46,838 nucleotides of DNA from an uncultured Duncaniella sp. (GCF_910578445.1 NZ_CAJTQC010000024.1:1-46838), one strand, 5' to 3'; shown: positions 15,531-24,800, counted from the stretch's first letter. The notes: generated by a model from the letters alone, not told the origin. Numbers and translations are program-made.

Positions 15531-15553
15531 GACTCAATACATATCTATTTGTG

Positions 15554-16096
15554 ATGGAAACAGATACAGTACATGTCTATGCGGAGACACCTCGGCTTGT
15601 GCTCCGCTCGTGGAAACCTGACGACCTTGAGGTCTTTGCGTCGCTCAATGCCGACAGCGAGGTGATGAGACATTTCCCTGCGCCGTTGTCGTTTGAAGAG
15701 ACAAAAGCTTTTTATGACCGCATACAGGATGAGTTCCGTCGTGTTGGCTATGGTCTTTATGCCGTCGAGCTTAAGTCTACCGGCCGGTTCATCGGCTATG
15801 TCGGGCTTCATGCTTTCAACTTTGATGTTCCCTTCGCGCCGGGAGTCGAGATCGGGTGGAGGCTTGCTGCTGCGTATCACAGACAGGGCTATGCCCCTGA
15901 AGCCGCGACGGCAGTCCTTTCAGTGGCAAAGAGCCTCGGACTGAGGAAGCTCTTTTCGTTTACAGCTCTGGCCAACACTCCGTCTGAGCGTGTGATGCAG
16001 AAAATCGGCATGCGTCGGACCGATGAATTTGACCATCCGGCTATTGCCGACGGTCATCCGCTCAAGCGCCATGTCCTTTACACAATCGACTTGTAG
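15554..16096 (+). CDS. GNAT-family N-acetyltransferase (RimJ/RimL type)
   Basis: About 180 residues. It shows the Acetyltransf_3 pattern: TPRLVLRSWKPDDLEVFASLNADSEVMRHFP at the N-terminus, IGYVGLHAF, then PGVEIGWRLAAAYHRQGYAPEAATAVLSVA, where the RQGYAPEA loop binds acetyl-CoA, and FTALANTPSERVMQKIGM. It transfers an acetyl group to an amine, possibly a protein N-terminus or small molecule. A GTG three bases upstream (15551) is an alternative start. The gene is preceded by the barrel terminator, so it is probably transcribed alone. Confidence 0.88.
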   Translation: METDTVHVYAETPRLVLRSWKPDDLEVFASLNADSEVMRHFPAPLSFEETKAFYDRIQDEFRRVGYGLYAVELKSTGRFIGYVGLHAFNFDVPFAPGVEIGWRLAAAYHRQGYAPEAATAVLSVAKSLGLRKLFSFTALANTPSERVMQKIGMRRTDEFDHPAIADGHPLKRHVLYTIDL

Positions 16097-16130
16097 CGTC
16101 CGTCGCCATGTCGCTGACACGGTGGCTGTG

Positions 16131-16172
16131 AAAAAAAGGCATTGCCCCCGTCACCACTACGGAAGCAATGCC
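16131..16172 (-). terminator. Terminator on the minus strand with no gene before it
   Basis: GGCATTGC and GCAATGCC arms (16138-16145 and 16165-16172) are followed on the - strand by seven T (the + strand A-run 16131-16137). On the + strand no T-run follows. It would end a leftward transcript, yet no protein gene lies upstream on that strand between here and the riboswitch. Confidence 0.7.
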
Positions 16173-16213
16173 ATAGGCAGAAAAATTGTTTGCTGATGGT
16201 TTGGCCGCCGTGT

Positions 16214-16318
16214 CCGGCGGTCTGCCCTCCGGCATGATTCCCTCTGTTTATGCCGGCGCTGCGCTCTCCATGAATGAAAAGTGTGTCTTGGCAGCTTTTT
16301 TATTTGGCAGACCGTCGG
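16214..16318. other. Structured noncoding segment
   Basis: CCGGCGGTCTGCC (16214-16226) can pair with GGCAGACCGTCGG (16306-16318) with one mismatch, closing about 80 nt that include a perfect hairpin CCGGCAT (16229-16235) / ATGCCGG (16250-16256). No open frame of note. It could be part of a small RNA; neither strand can be assigned. Confidence 0.4.
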
Positions 16319-16370
16319 TGCAGGCGGAGTCTGACTATAGATAGAAAGAATATAAATAGTTGTAACAACG

Positions 16371-16433
16371 AAAAATCCGTATCTTCCCGAGTGCCTATCG
16401 GCCGATAGGTCTGTGGACAGATACGGATTTTTT
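16371..16433. terminator. Strong bidirectional terminator ending the riboswitch transcript
   Basis: Arms AAAAATCCGTATCT (16371-16384) and AGATACGGATTTTT (16419-16432) enclose a perfect 16-nt palindrome CCTATCGGCCGATAGG (16394-16409). Both sides have T-runs. On the - strand it lies about 135 nt after the riboswitch aptamer. Confidence 0.85.
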
Positions 16434-16469
16434 ATGCTGTTTCAGCTTTGTTTCGCAATGGTTACAGAT

Positions 16470-16526
16470 TCAATTGCTCTGTGGGTATGACGACGGAGAA
16501 TTGTCGCCGGTGAGATGATGAATCAT
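16470..16526 (-). other. Possible 18-codon open frame downstream of the riboswitch
   Basis: ATG at 16526 and stop at 16470 encode MIHHLTGDNSPSSYPQSN. It is the only ATG-started frame noted between the riboswitch and its terminator. No Shine-Dalgarno site is obvious and chance alone could produce it. Confidence 0.2.
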
Positions 16527-16567
16527 GCAACAGTTGTCCGTAAAGTCCCGCAGACAAAAGGCTTGTG

Positions 16568-16766
16568 TTTTGAAAATGGCAGGTCTTCTGACTTGTTTCC
16601 TGCTTCCACGCCTTCCCGGTCGACTCAATTTGAATCAGTCAGTGGCTTGATTGTGGAAGCTGTTTTATGAATGAAACTTACAGCAGCGGGTACTGTTCCG
16701 GATTCACACCGGATTCCCTCTTCGGCTCTTGTCAAATCCGACTCTTCGGATTCAGAGCAACCATTT
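16568..16766 (-). ncRNA. Cobalamin (B12) riboswitch
   Basis: Read on the - strand, the conserved core occurs in order: GGAATCCGGTGTGAATCCGG, then CCCGCTGCTGTAAG, GCCACTG, GGGAAGGCG, GAAGCAGG and the B12 box AGTCAGAAGACCTGCC. Closing pairing is possible between GAAATGG near the 5' end and CCATTTTC after the B12 box. These are the hallmark elements of the Rfam Cobalamin family, which binds adenosyl- or related cobalamins and usually shuts off B12 uptake or synthesis genes. Here no such gene follows: the next feature on this strand is a terminator at 16433-16371. A promoter lies immediately upstream. Confidence 0.93.
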
Positions 16767-16772
16767 CGTTGG

Positions 16773-16804
16773 CAAAGATAATGAGAAAATTTGTAAAATC
16801 AACC
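16773..16804 (-). promoter_or_regulatory. Promoter of the cobalamin riboswitch transcript
   Basis: On the - strand GGTTGA (16804-16799) precedes TATCTTTG (16780-16773) by 18 nt. It lies between the PBP stop codon at 16820 and the riboswitch, so the RNA can be made independently of the PBP gene, starting near 16766. Confidence 0.6.
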
Positions 16805-16819
16805 GTTTTGTGCGGTTTA

Positions 16820-19291
16820 TCAGTCAAAAACACCCTCCATTGTGGTGTCTTCGGCATTGGTGTCGGCGTTGACCTCCTCGTCGTAATAACCGTAGAACTC
16901 CTTTTCGCAGAGGTTGACATCGGCGGGGAAGTTGAACCTGGCGCTTTGTGAATAGTTGAGCGAGGGGTCGGCATAGACCTTCTTCATGAAACGTCCGTAG
17001 ATCGGGAGGGCCATCGACGCACCTTGGCCATAGGCCATTGTGTTGAAGTGGATGAAACGCTCGTCGCCTCCGACCCATGTTCCGGCCACGAGGTTAGGAG
17101 TGAATCCCATGAACCAGCCGTCGGCGTTGTAGTTGGTCGTACCGGTTTTGCCTCCCATTTCGGCTGTGAGGCCGAAGCGCGAGCGCACTCTGTGAGCCGT
17201 ACCTTCGTTGACCACGTTGAGAAGCATCGAGAGTATGCGGTAGTAGGCTTTTTCGCTTATGACTTCAGTGTGGCGTGGCGAGAATTCTGAAATGATGTTG
17301 CCGTTGTTGTCGGCGATGGCTGTGACAAACATCGGGTCGACTCTCATGCCGTTGTTGGCGAAGGCTGAGTAGGCGGTCACCATTTCTTTGACCGACACAT
17401 CGGCCGGTCCGAGACAGAGCGACATCACGGGGGGCAGCTCGGCCGTGATGCCGAAATTGTGCATGGTTCTGACGAGCGAAGGTGGCGAGAGCTGCGATAT
17501 GAGTCGCGCCGAAATCCAGTTGTTGGAGTTGGTGAGAGCCCACCGCAGGTCGACCATTTCGCCTACACGGGCAGACCCTGCGTTGCGCGGGGCCCACACC
17601 TTGCCTGTCTCGTCGGTGAGCACCGGCTGGGTGTTGGAGAATTCGTCGCAGGGAGTGTAGCCTTCCTCCATGGCATATGTGTAGAGGAAAGGTTTCACTG
17701 TCGAACCCACCTGACGGCGTCCGGTCGAAACCATGTCATATTGGAAATATGAGAAATTCGGACCTCCGACATAGGCTTTGATGTGGCCGTTGAGAGGATT
17801 CATGGCCATGAATCCGGTGCGGAGGAAATGTTTGTTGTAGAGCACTGAGTCGAGAGGGGTCATCACGGTGTCGACCGAACCGTTGTAGGTGAACACCTTC
17901 ATTTCTCTCGGAGTGTGGAACGCACGGTTGATTTCGTCTTTCGATGCACCGGCCTTGACCATCATGCGGTAACGGTCAGTGTTCTTCATCGCGTTGCGCA
18001 CGAGGTGATTTCGGCGTATCTCTGAAAGTTCTGCGCGGTCTGTGGTGTAGGGCGCGCCCTTTGTCCCGCGTTTCTCGCGGAAGAAAGCCGGCTGCAGATA
18101 GCCTCCGAGATGTTCGGCCACCGCTTCTTCGGCATATTTCTGCATGCGCGAGTCGATGGTGGTATAGATTTTCAGACCGTCGGAATAGATGTCATATTTC
18201 GAGCCGTCGGGCTTGGGATTCTTTTCAATCCAGCCGTAGAGCGGATTGGTTTCCCATGCGATTGAATCGTCGATGAATTTCTGGGTCTCCCATCCGCGGT
18301 AGTTTTCGCGTTCGGGTTTCTGGGCTCTGAGCATTCGGCGCAATTCCTCGCGGAAGTAGGGGGCGATACCGTCCTTGGCGTCGACACGGTTGAAATTCAG
18401 GGTCAGAGGCAGGGCTGAGAGCGAGTCGAGTTCGGCTTTTGTTATCTTGCCGTTCTTTTCCATCTGTGCGAGCACCACGTTGCGGCGCTGGCGGGTGCGC
18501 TCGTTCTGGCGCACCGGGTTGTAGTAGGCCGGGTTTTTCACCATCCCGACGAGCGTTGCGGCCTCTTCAATCTTTAGGTCCTTGGGCGCTTTGCCGAAAT
18601 ATACGTGGGCGGCCGACTTTATGCCGACAGCGTTGTAGAGGAAGTCAAACTGATTGAGATACATTTTGATGATTTCCTCCTTCGAATAGTAGCGTTCGAG
18701 CTTCACGGCGATCATCCATTCGATCGGCTTCTGCATGGCTCGCGAAAGGAGTCCTGAGCTGTTGGGCGAATAGAGCTGCTTGGCAAGCTGCTGGGTGAGG
18801 GTCGAACCGCCGCCGGCATTCTTGTTGCCCATGATGACGGTTTTGACCAGCACACGTCCGAGACCGCGCATGTCGATGCCTGAATGGTCTTCAAAGCGCA
18901 CGTCCTCGGTTGAGATGAGTGCGTCTATCACATGTGGCGACACTTCATCGAAATCTGCGTAGACGCGGTTGCCTGTGCCGACGAAATAGCGTCCGATTTC
19001 CTTGCCGTCGGCCGAGTATAGCACCGATGCAAAGCGGTCGGTAGGATTTTTAAGCTCCTCGACCGGTGGCATATAGCCGATCACACCATTGTAAATCAGA
19101 AACAGGAATACGAAGATTCCTACAATGACGGATATGAATAAAAGCCACATTGTGGCTATGAGTCCGCGATGACGGCGTGGTTTCTGGCCTTTCTGCCCGG
19201 GACGGCGCGATGCCGCTTTCGAGTTTCTTTGTCCGGTGGTGGTCTGTGACTTTCCGCCGTTTGTCTGATGATTATATCCTTGCTGTGGCAT
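16820..19291 (-). CDS. Class A penicillin-binding protein (PBP1A-like)
   Basis: An 823-residue bifunctional peptidoglycan synthase. A basic, Gln-rich cytoplasmic tail is followed by one membrane helix (about residues 45-70). The glycosyltransferase GT51 domain has catalytic Glu129 in STEDVRFEDH and GGGSTLTQQLAKQLY (160-174). The transpeptidase domain has S530-TVK533 in GSTVKPF, SNN (589-591) and KTG (715-717) in GGKTGTTNYNADGWFMGFTP. It polymerises and cross-links glycan strands at the outer face of the inner membrane. It is transcribed alone; a candidate -7 element TAAATTTG lies at 19422-19415 on its strand. A cobalamin riboswitch follows just 50 nt after its stop. Confidence 0.95.
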   Translation of the reverse strand: MPQQGYNHQTNGGKSQTTTGQRNSKAASRRPGQKGQKPRRHRGLIATMWLLFISVIVGIFVFLFLIYNGVIGYMPPVEELKNPTDRFASVLYSADGKEIGRYFVGTGNRVYADFDEVSPHVIDALISTEDVRFEDHSGIDMRGLGRVLVKTVIMGNKNAGGGSTLTQQLAKQLYSPNSSGLLSRAMQKPIEWMIAVKLERYYSKEEIIKMYLNQFDFLYNAVGIKSAAHVYFGKAPKDLKIEEAATLVGMVKNPAYYNPVRQNERTRQRRNVVLAQMEKNGKITKAELDSLSALPLTLNFNRVDAKDGIAPYFREELRRMLRAQKPERENYRGWETQKFIDDSIAWETNPLYGWIEKNPKPDGSKYDIYSDGLKIYTTIDSRMQKYAEEAVAEHLGGYLQPAFFREKRGTKGAPYTTDRAELSEIRRNHLVRNAMKNTDRYRMMVKAGASKDEINRAFHTPREMKVFTYNGSVDTVMTPLDSVLYNKHFLRTGFMAMNPLNGHIKAYVGGPNFSYFQYDMVSTGRRQVGSTVKPFLYTYAMEEGYTPCDEFSNTQPVLTDETGKVWAPRNAGSARVGEMVDLRWALTNSNNWISARLISQLSPPSLVRTMHNFGITAELPPVMSLCLGPADVSVKEMVTAYSAFANNGMRVDPMFVTAIADNNGNIISEFSPRHTEVISEKAYYRILSMLLNVVNEGTAHRVRSRFGLTAEMGGKTGTTNYNADGWFMGFTPNLVAGTWVGGDERFIHFNTMAYGQGASMALPIYGRFMKKVYADPSLNYSQSARFNFPADVNLCEKEFYGYYDEEVNADTNAEDTTMEGVFD

Positions 19292-19672
19292 ATTGGATTG
19301 ACAGTGGAGATTGATTGTTGGAGAGATTGCGGTTGATTGGGGTTGAATGATGGGCGGAGATGTAAATCCGGAGGCTTATCGGATATAAATCAGCTCTCCG
19401 CGCACTTCAAGCTGCAAATTTACGCATTTTCCCCGAAATAATGAAACAAACAATCTGTTCCCTCCACGATAACCGCATCATAATCCATTGTTTTTAATAG
19501 GAGTTCCTGAATAGTCGTTATCAGTCAATTGATTGATTTTATTAAAATCTGGTCTAAAACGATGCCTTCGGTATGGTGATGGTTGCAGATTGTTTTCATT
19601 TTACCGCTTACCGCGCTTTGTGATTAATCTGTTCATGTCGCAAAATAGTTCATTTTGTTTTACAGCCTGTGA
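19292..19672. other. Intergenic region upstream of PBP
   Basis: No gene seen. It holds the likely PBP promoter (- strand TAAATTTG at 19422-19415) and AT-rich sequence running into the 3' end of the GH2 gene. The open frame 19533-19847 on the + strand is mostly antisense to that gene. Confidence 0.5.
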
Positions 19673-22654
19673 TTACTTGTTAAGGGTTTCTAAAAATTCA
19701 ATTTCCACAATTCTCAGTTCACTCTTTTTTTTGTCGTTTTTCTTTGATTTCATGAGGCCGAGTCCACCGGCGTCAGGCTCGGCAACCTCGATTATCTGTC
19801 CGAAAGCATCGCTTTCATTGGCAGAGCCGCGTAGGCGTATGGTGTAGGTGTCTGAAAGAATCGGATTCTCGATACAAAGATGGACATACCCGAGACTCCT
19901 TTCGGTATTTCCATTCCACACCAAGACATCATCGGCATAGACTTCAATCGGGTAAGAACGCTGTCGCCACCCTGTAAGTTTCAGACAGATATCATCGATA
20001 GCTGCGCGTCGTTCGAGTTTATATGTAATCCATGCCGTGGAAAGGCGGCCGTCATTTTTCCATTCGCTTAGTTCGTTGTCATCGTAGCTGGCCGATGTAG
20101 TCTCGTTGTTTGTCCCTGCTGTGGCGCTTTCAATTTTCACATCAACCTTACTGTCGGTATATGACTGCCCTTCAGGGGTCTCTCCACGGGATGACTGACT
20201 ACATAACCGTGCTGAGGGATCAAATTCAGTCAGTCCGTCTTTGACATTTATAGGTTTCGTGTCGAACGCAATTTCCCGAGGTTTGAAACCATTGGCTTTA
20301 GCTGTGATTTTGACTGACCCTGCTGTCGGTAAGGAGCGGAGCATCACTCTGTTGATTCCGGCTTCAACCGGAATTGTCTTTGACAGTACGAAATTATCAT
20401 TACCCTGAGCCACACCGCCGCGCCACTCGGCCGGCCCGTCGACTGAAAATTCAATAGTGTCATTTGCAAGCGGACATCTTCTTCCTTCATCATCGACTAT
20501 TTCCACTTGGACAAGTGCAATGTCCGAGCCGTCCGCAAACACACCTTCCGGCCCGTGAATCAGACTTAGTTTTATGTCTGCCGGTCTGCCGGCGGTTTCT
20601 TTTTTCACATGTGACACGGCATTCCCTCGCTTATCATACCCGATAGCTTCGACGATGCCGGGTTTGTATGCGATGGAGTCAAATGTAAATAAAAAGCGAT
20701 ATGACTGTTGTGCGGGTCGTTGGGTAATTCCATTGACTTTAAGTTCGACGGAATCACAGGTTGATACGACATATACAGGCTTTACAGTTCCCTCGGGATA
20801 ATTCCAATGACCGATTATGTAAGAATCCTGCTTTTCAGGATCGACCCAGCAGTCCCACATGACTTTATGGACATAAAATCCGTCTTTGGGGATACGCATA
20901 GGGTCTACTACACCGCTCAGCCTGTAATTTTCAGCGCTTCTTCCATGAGTCTGAGTGTCTGAAAATATAATCTTGACTCCGCCTGAATTGACGCGTCGGC
21001 CTGTTCCGGGTCTTTCTCTCCAGAAATCATACCATCTGCGCACAAATTCAACGGCAAGCATATCCTGATTCTGATTATAGGCCGTGGCGTCCTTCCCTTT
21101 GTGGAGAGGGCCGTCGCCGTGTCGATGATAGGGATAGCTCCAGTTATCCCAGTATTTACGAAGACCCTCGTCTCTGCAATATTCAGTCTGGATCATGGGA
21201 TGATGCTCGCTCTTGTTCACATAAAGCATCTCTCCTCCATATTCTGCTTCCCTGATATCAAGCATTTCTCGTGAACCGATTGCCCTGCCGCCGTGAGGGT
21301 CATATTTATCACGGATATCTCTCATTTCAATCATGTGCTCTCTGCTGATAGATTCGTTTCCCGATTCCCAGAATATCACGCTTGGATTGTTGCGGTAATA
21401 TATTATGGCATCTCTCATCAGGTCTTTGCGCAATTCCCATCTCCGTCCCTCGACATCCTTTTCTGAATCTCCGGCAGGAAGCATCTGCATCAGGCCGACG
21501 CGGTCGCATGACTCTACATCTTGCTTCCACGGGGAAACATGCATCCATCTTACGAGATTTCCGTTGCTTTCAACCAGTAATCCGTTGGAAAAATCGCTCA
21601 TCCAAGGCGCGACCGACATTCCCACTCCCGGCCATTCATTGCTTGAGCGCTGGGCATATCCTTTCATTTGGATGACACGGTCGTTCAACCATATTTTTCC
21701 GCTTCCAAATCTTGTCTTGCGAAAGCCGGTTTTGGTCACAACCTCGTCTGCTTCTTTGCCATTCACAATGAGTGTCGTTTTCACATCATAGAGATAGCCG
21801 TATCCCCAGCTCCAGAAATGCAGGTCTGAAATCTTGGAGGATGCTTTCAGCATTGCGGTTTCGCCGGATTTAACGGTCTGCGGCTCGCAGTCGAATGTCG
21901 CAATCATTTTATTTTCATTATCGTAGACCGAGACTTTCATCCCGATTTCCGCCGACTTGCGAGAATCGTTTTTTATTTCGGATTCGATATTTACTGTGGC
22001 TGTTCTGCTTTTTACATTGATGTCTGTTGCGTAGACATATACTCCGGTCGTGCCGAGATTGCTGTAGAGCGGAAGTGTCTGATGAATAGGATCGGTGATG
22101 TGTAGCCTGACATTTTTCGGTATGCCACCGTAATTGGCATTAAAATTCATGTCGTTCCATTGAAATTGACTTCCGGTGGCACGTTCCTTATATTTCCAGT
22201 TGTTGTCCGTTCTGACAGATAAGATATTCTCCTTGCCGAATCTGACGTAGGGGGTAATGTCAAATCCTACTGCCATGACTCCATTTTCGTGCAGCCCGAG
22301 ATGATGGCCGTTGAGATAAAAATCAGCACCCTGACGCACTCCTTCAAATTCAAGAAAAACTTTATTTCCTTTCCGGTCAACAGGTATTCTGAAATGCTTA
22401 CGATACCATGCCACCGTATCGGTCATTTGCGAAATCGATACTTTAAAAGCCTCGTCCTCGTTGAAGGCATGGGGCAGGCTTATTGCTTTCCAGTCCGAAT
22501 CATCAAATGAGGGTTGGTCCGCTCCTTTGAAGTCTCCGATTTTAAGTAGCCATCCCGGATTGAAGTTATATTTCTCTCTTGCCGGCACAGGGGTTGACAT
22601 AATTGTCACAATCAGAAGAAATACTACACATTTTATTGCCTGTAAAGTTTTCAT
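19673..22654 (-). CDS. Glycoside hydrolase family 2 enzyme (beta-galactosidase-like), exported
   Basis: A 993-residue protein; the ATG at 22654 is preferred because it starts a signal peptide (MKTLQAIKCVVFLLIVTIMSTP), while the frame reaches 22711. Domain order: sugar-binding jelly roll (FNPGWLLKIGDF, FLEFEGVRQGADFYLNG), Ig-like domain, TIM barrel with the acid/base Glu in FWESGNESIS (about residue 434 of the chosen protein) and the nucleophile Glu in IQTEYCRDEG (about 491), then Ig-like/DUF4982-type domains and a C-terminal carbohydrate-binding-like module. It probably cleaves beta-galactosides or related glycans in the periplasm or on the surface. It is not flanked by SusC/SusD genes, so it is not in an obvious utilisation locus. 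Confidence 0.88.
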   Translation of the reverse strand: MKTLQAIKCVVFLLIVTIMSTPVPAREKYNFNPGWLLKIGDFKGADQPSFDDSDWKAISLPHAFNEDEAFKVSISQMTDTVAWYRKHFRIPVDRKGNKVFLEFEGVRQGADFYLNGHHLGLHENGVMAVGFDITPYVRFGKENILSVRTDNNWKYKERATGSQFQWNDMNFNANYGGIPKNVRLHITDPIHQTLPLYSNLGTTGVYVYATDINVKSRTATVNIESEIKNDSRKSAEIGMKVSVYDNENKMIATFDCEPQTVKSGETAMLKASSKISDLHFWSWGYGYLYDVKTTLIVNGKEADEVVTKTGFRKTRFGSGKIWLNDRVIQMKGYAQRSSNEWPGVGMSVAPWMSDFSNGLLVESNGNLVRWMHVSPWKQDVESCDRVGLMQMLPAGDSEKDVEGRRWELRKDLMRDAIIYYRNNPSVIFWESGNESISREHMIEMRDIRDKYDPHGGRAIGSREMLDIREAEYGGEMLYVNKSEHHPMIQTEYCRDEGLRKYWDNWSYPYHRHGDGPLHKGKDATAYNQNQDMLAVEFVRRWYDFWRERPGTGRRVNSGGVKIIFSDTQTHGRSAENYRLSGVVDPMRIPKDGFYVHKVMWDCWVDPEKQDSYIIGHWNYPEGTVKPVYVVSTCDSVELKVNGITQRPAQQSYRFLFTFDSIAYKPGIVEAIGYDKRGNAVSHVKKETAGRPADIKLSLIHGPEGVFADGSDIALVQVEIVDDEGRRCPLANDTIEFSVDGPAEWRGGVAQGNDNFVLSKTIPVEAGINRVMLRSLPTAGSVKITAKANGFKPREIAFDTKPINVKDGLTEFDPSARLCSQSSRGETPEGQSYTDSKVDVKIESATAGTNNETTSASYDDNELSEWKNDGRLSTAWITYKLERRAAIDDICLKLTGWRQRSYPIEVYADDVLVWNGNTERSLGYVHLCIENPILSDTYTIRLRGSANESDAFGQIIEVAEPDAGGLGLMKSKKNDKKKSELRIVEIEFLETLNK

Positions 22655-23093
22655 AATCATTATGGTATTGCTCGTTGATTCTGATGTCTTATTTGATTGG
22701 AGATTGCGCAATATCCTTTATATTAGTGAGATAGCAACTGCTATTCTGTTAGCCGATATTGATTTGCTCATGCGCGATTTTATAGCAAAGTTCGTCAGAA
22801 TCCTCCTATTCTACAAGAGTCTCACACAAAATCGTGTAAATGAGGCAATGAAACACTTGTCTTTTTCCTGAAGTCATCTGAAAACTTACGGCTCAAAATC
22901 AACAAGAAATTTTTTTCTGCCTCTTAATCATAAATGAAGCCACTGCATTGCTGGAAATCCGCTTTGAACTGCGGTGAAACAAATGGGGTGGTGTCGTGTT
23001 TAGATATTATACATGTTCGGGGCTGAGTGTGGGGTTTACGCATTAAGTCTCAACTCGATATTATATCACGTCTCTTCTAAAAAATGTCATGTT
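22655..23093. other. Divergent intergenic region, GH2 gene and AspT-type transporter
   Basis: About 440 nt without a convincing gene. It must hold the promoters of the two divergent genes, but I do not see a clear TTTG/TAnnTTTG pair for either, nor a riboswitch or notable repeat. Confidence 0.4.
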
Positions 23094-24800
23094 ATGGAGA
23101 TTATAGACGCTTTCGGCGACATACTGCGAAATTATCCGGCTCTGGCGGTTTTCCTCACCGTAGGCATGGGATTTCTATTGGGGAAACTCCGCATCGGTTC
23201 GTTCACGCTTGGCAGTGTGACGGCTGTCCTGCTGGTCGGAGTGGTTGTCGGACAGTTCGGCATTGCGGTTTCCGGGCCGCTTAAGACTGTGTTTTTCCTG
23301 ATGTTTCTTTTCTCGATTGGCTACAGTGTAGGGCCTGAGTTTTTCAAGTCATTGCGCGGGATGGGGCTTCGTCAGGTTCTTTTTGCCGTGTTGATGAGCA
23401 TGTGTTGCTTCGCGGTCACTGTCGGGCTTGCCTTTCTGTTCGGTTATACAAAAGGCGAGACAGTCGGACTTTTCGCCGGTTCTCAGACCTGTTCGTCTCT
23501 CATAGGTGTCGGGTCTGAGGCTATAAGCAAACTCCCTGTCGGTCAGGACGTAAAAGATGCTCAGATCTCGATTATCCCTGTCTGCTATGCCGTGACATAT
23601 ATATTCGGCACACTCGGAACGGTCATAATCCTCGGCAATTTCGGGCCGAAATTGCTTGGCGGTGTCGAGCGTGTGGCGCGAGAGGCCCATGAGCTGGAGA
23701 AGAGCCTCGACAATATGTCGTGGGACTCCGACCCTGCCAAATTCAATGCCCACCGAGGCATCTCGTTCCGTTCCTACCGGTTGACAAACAGGATTTTTGA
23801 TAACGGGATGAGTGTCGCTGAACTTGAGGCGTTTTTCGAAGTGCGTGGCATTCATGTCTATGTCGGGCGTGTGCAGCGCGATGACAGGATTTTTACACCG
23901 GGACTTTCCGACACCCTTCATCGCGGTGACAGTGTCGTGGTCTGCGGTCCGCGAAAATTCATGGTCAAGGTGGGCGACTATACCGGGCCTGAGGACGACA
24001 ACCGCGAGCTTCTGACCTATCCCGTGGAGCGGGTGTCGGTTCTTGTGGCGTCGCCCGATATTGTCGGATGTCCCTTCGGCCGGCTGCTGTCGTCGCCCGT
24101 GATGCGTGGTGTCTCGGTCAGGAGGGTGATGCGCCGTGGAAAAGAAATCGCGCTTGACCCGGCGGAGACCATCGAACGTGGCGATACATTGCGACTTGTC
24201 GGCGACAGCGAGGCTGTCGCAGCCGCCGGAAGGATGATAGGCTATGCCGACCGCATGACCAACTCAAGCGATTTGATGTTTGTGGGGCTTGCTATTTTCA
24301 TCGGTGGCATTTTGGGCAGTCTGAGCGTCTGGATCGGAAACGTCCCTGTTGGTTTAGGGACGAGCGGAGGGGCGCTTGTGGCAGGCATCGTGTTCGGCTG
24401 GCTGCGCTCGCGCCGTCCGACATTCGGCTATATTCCATCATCGGCGCTGTGGCTGATGAATAACTTGGGGCTTAACGTGTTCATTGCCGTTGTCGGCATC
24501 GAGGCCGCTCCATCGTTTGTCTCAGGGCTTCGCGATGTCGGGTGGATGCTGTTTGTTGCCGGTGCGGTGGGTACTACCATTCCGCTTCTGTTGGGCATGT
24601 GGATGGGGCAGAAGGTTTTCAAATTCAATCCGGCGATTACTCTCGGCTGTTGTGCCGGCACGCGCACATGCACTGCCTCGCTCGGAGCTGTGCAGGATGC
24701 CATCGGCAGCACAGTCCCGGCCATAGGCTACACGGTGACTTATGCCGTCAGCAATATCCTGCTTGTAGTCTGGGGAATGGTGACAGTGTTGCTTGTCTGA
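23094..24800 (+). CDS. Putative transporter, AspT/YidE family with two RCK_C domains
   Basis: A 568-residue membrane protein; the ATG at 23094 (MEIIDAFGDILRNYPALAVFL) matches the family N-terminus better than the longer frame from 23013. Two membrane halves of about five or six helices each carry the duplicated motif (FAGSQTCSSLIGVGSEA in the first half, CAGTRTCTASLGAVQDA in the second). Between them lie two TrkA-C/RCK_C regulatory domains (about residues 200-385). The family includes the aspartate:alanine exchanger and uncharacterised YidE/YbjL proteins. The substrate is unknown; an anion or amino acid is the usual guess. Confidence 0.85.
   Translation: MEIIDAFGDILRNYPALAVFLTVGMGFLLGKLRIGSFTLGSVTAVLLVGVVVGQFGIAVSGPLKTVFFLMFLFSIGYSVGPEFFKSLRGMGLRQVLFAVLMSMCCFAVTVGLAFLFGYTKGETVGLFAGSQTCSSLIGVGSEAISKLPVGQDVKDAQISIIPVCYAVTYIFGTLGTVIILGNFGPKLLGGVERVAREAHELEKSLDNMSWDSDPAKFNAHRGISFRSYRLTNRIFDNGMSVAELEAFFEVRGIHVYVGRVQRDDRIFTPGLSDTLHRGDSVVVCGPRKFMVKVGDYTGPEDDNRELLTYPVERVSVLVASPDIVGCPFGRLLSSPVMRGVSVRRVMRRGKEIALDPAETIERGDTLRLVGDSEAVAAAGRMIGYADRMTNSSDLMFVGLAIFIGGILGSLSVWIGNVPVGLGTSGGALVAGIVFGWLRSRRPTFGYIPSSALWLMNNLGLNVFIAVVGIEAAPSFVSGLRDVGWMLFVAGAVGTTIPLLLGMWMGQKVFKFNPAITLGCCAGTRTCTASLGAVQDAIGSTVPAIGYTVTYAVSNILLVVWGMVTVLLV

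Noticed and set aside
16667..16951. 94-codon frame on the + strand
   Set aside because: It is antisense to the cobalamin riboswitch and to the end of the PBP gene; its composition is that of a shadow frame.
23349..23921. 190-codon frame on the - strand
   Set aside because: It lies wholly inside the AspT-type transporter gene on the other strand, which has clear family motifs.
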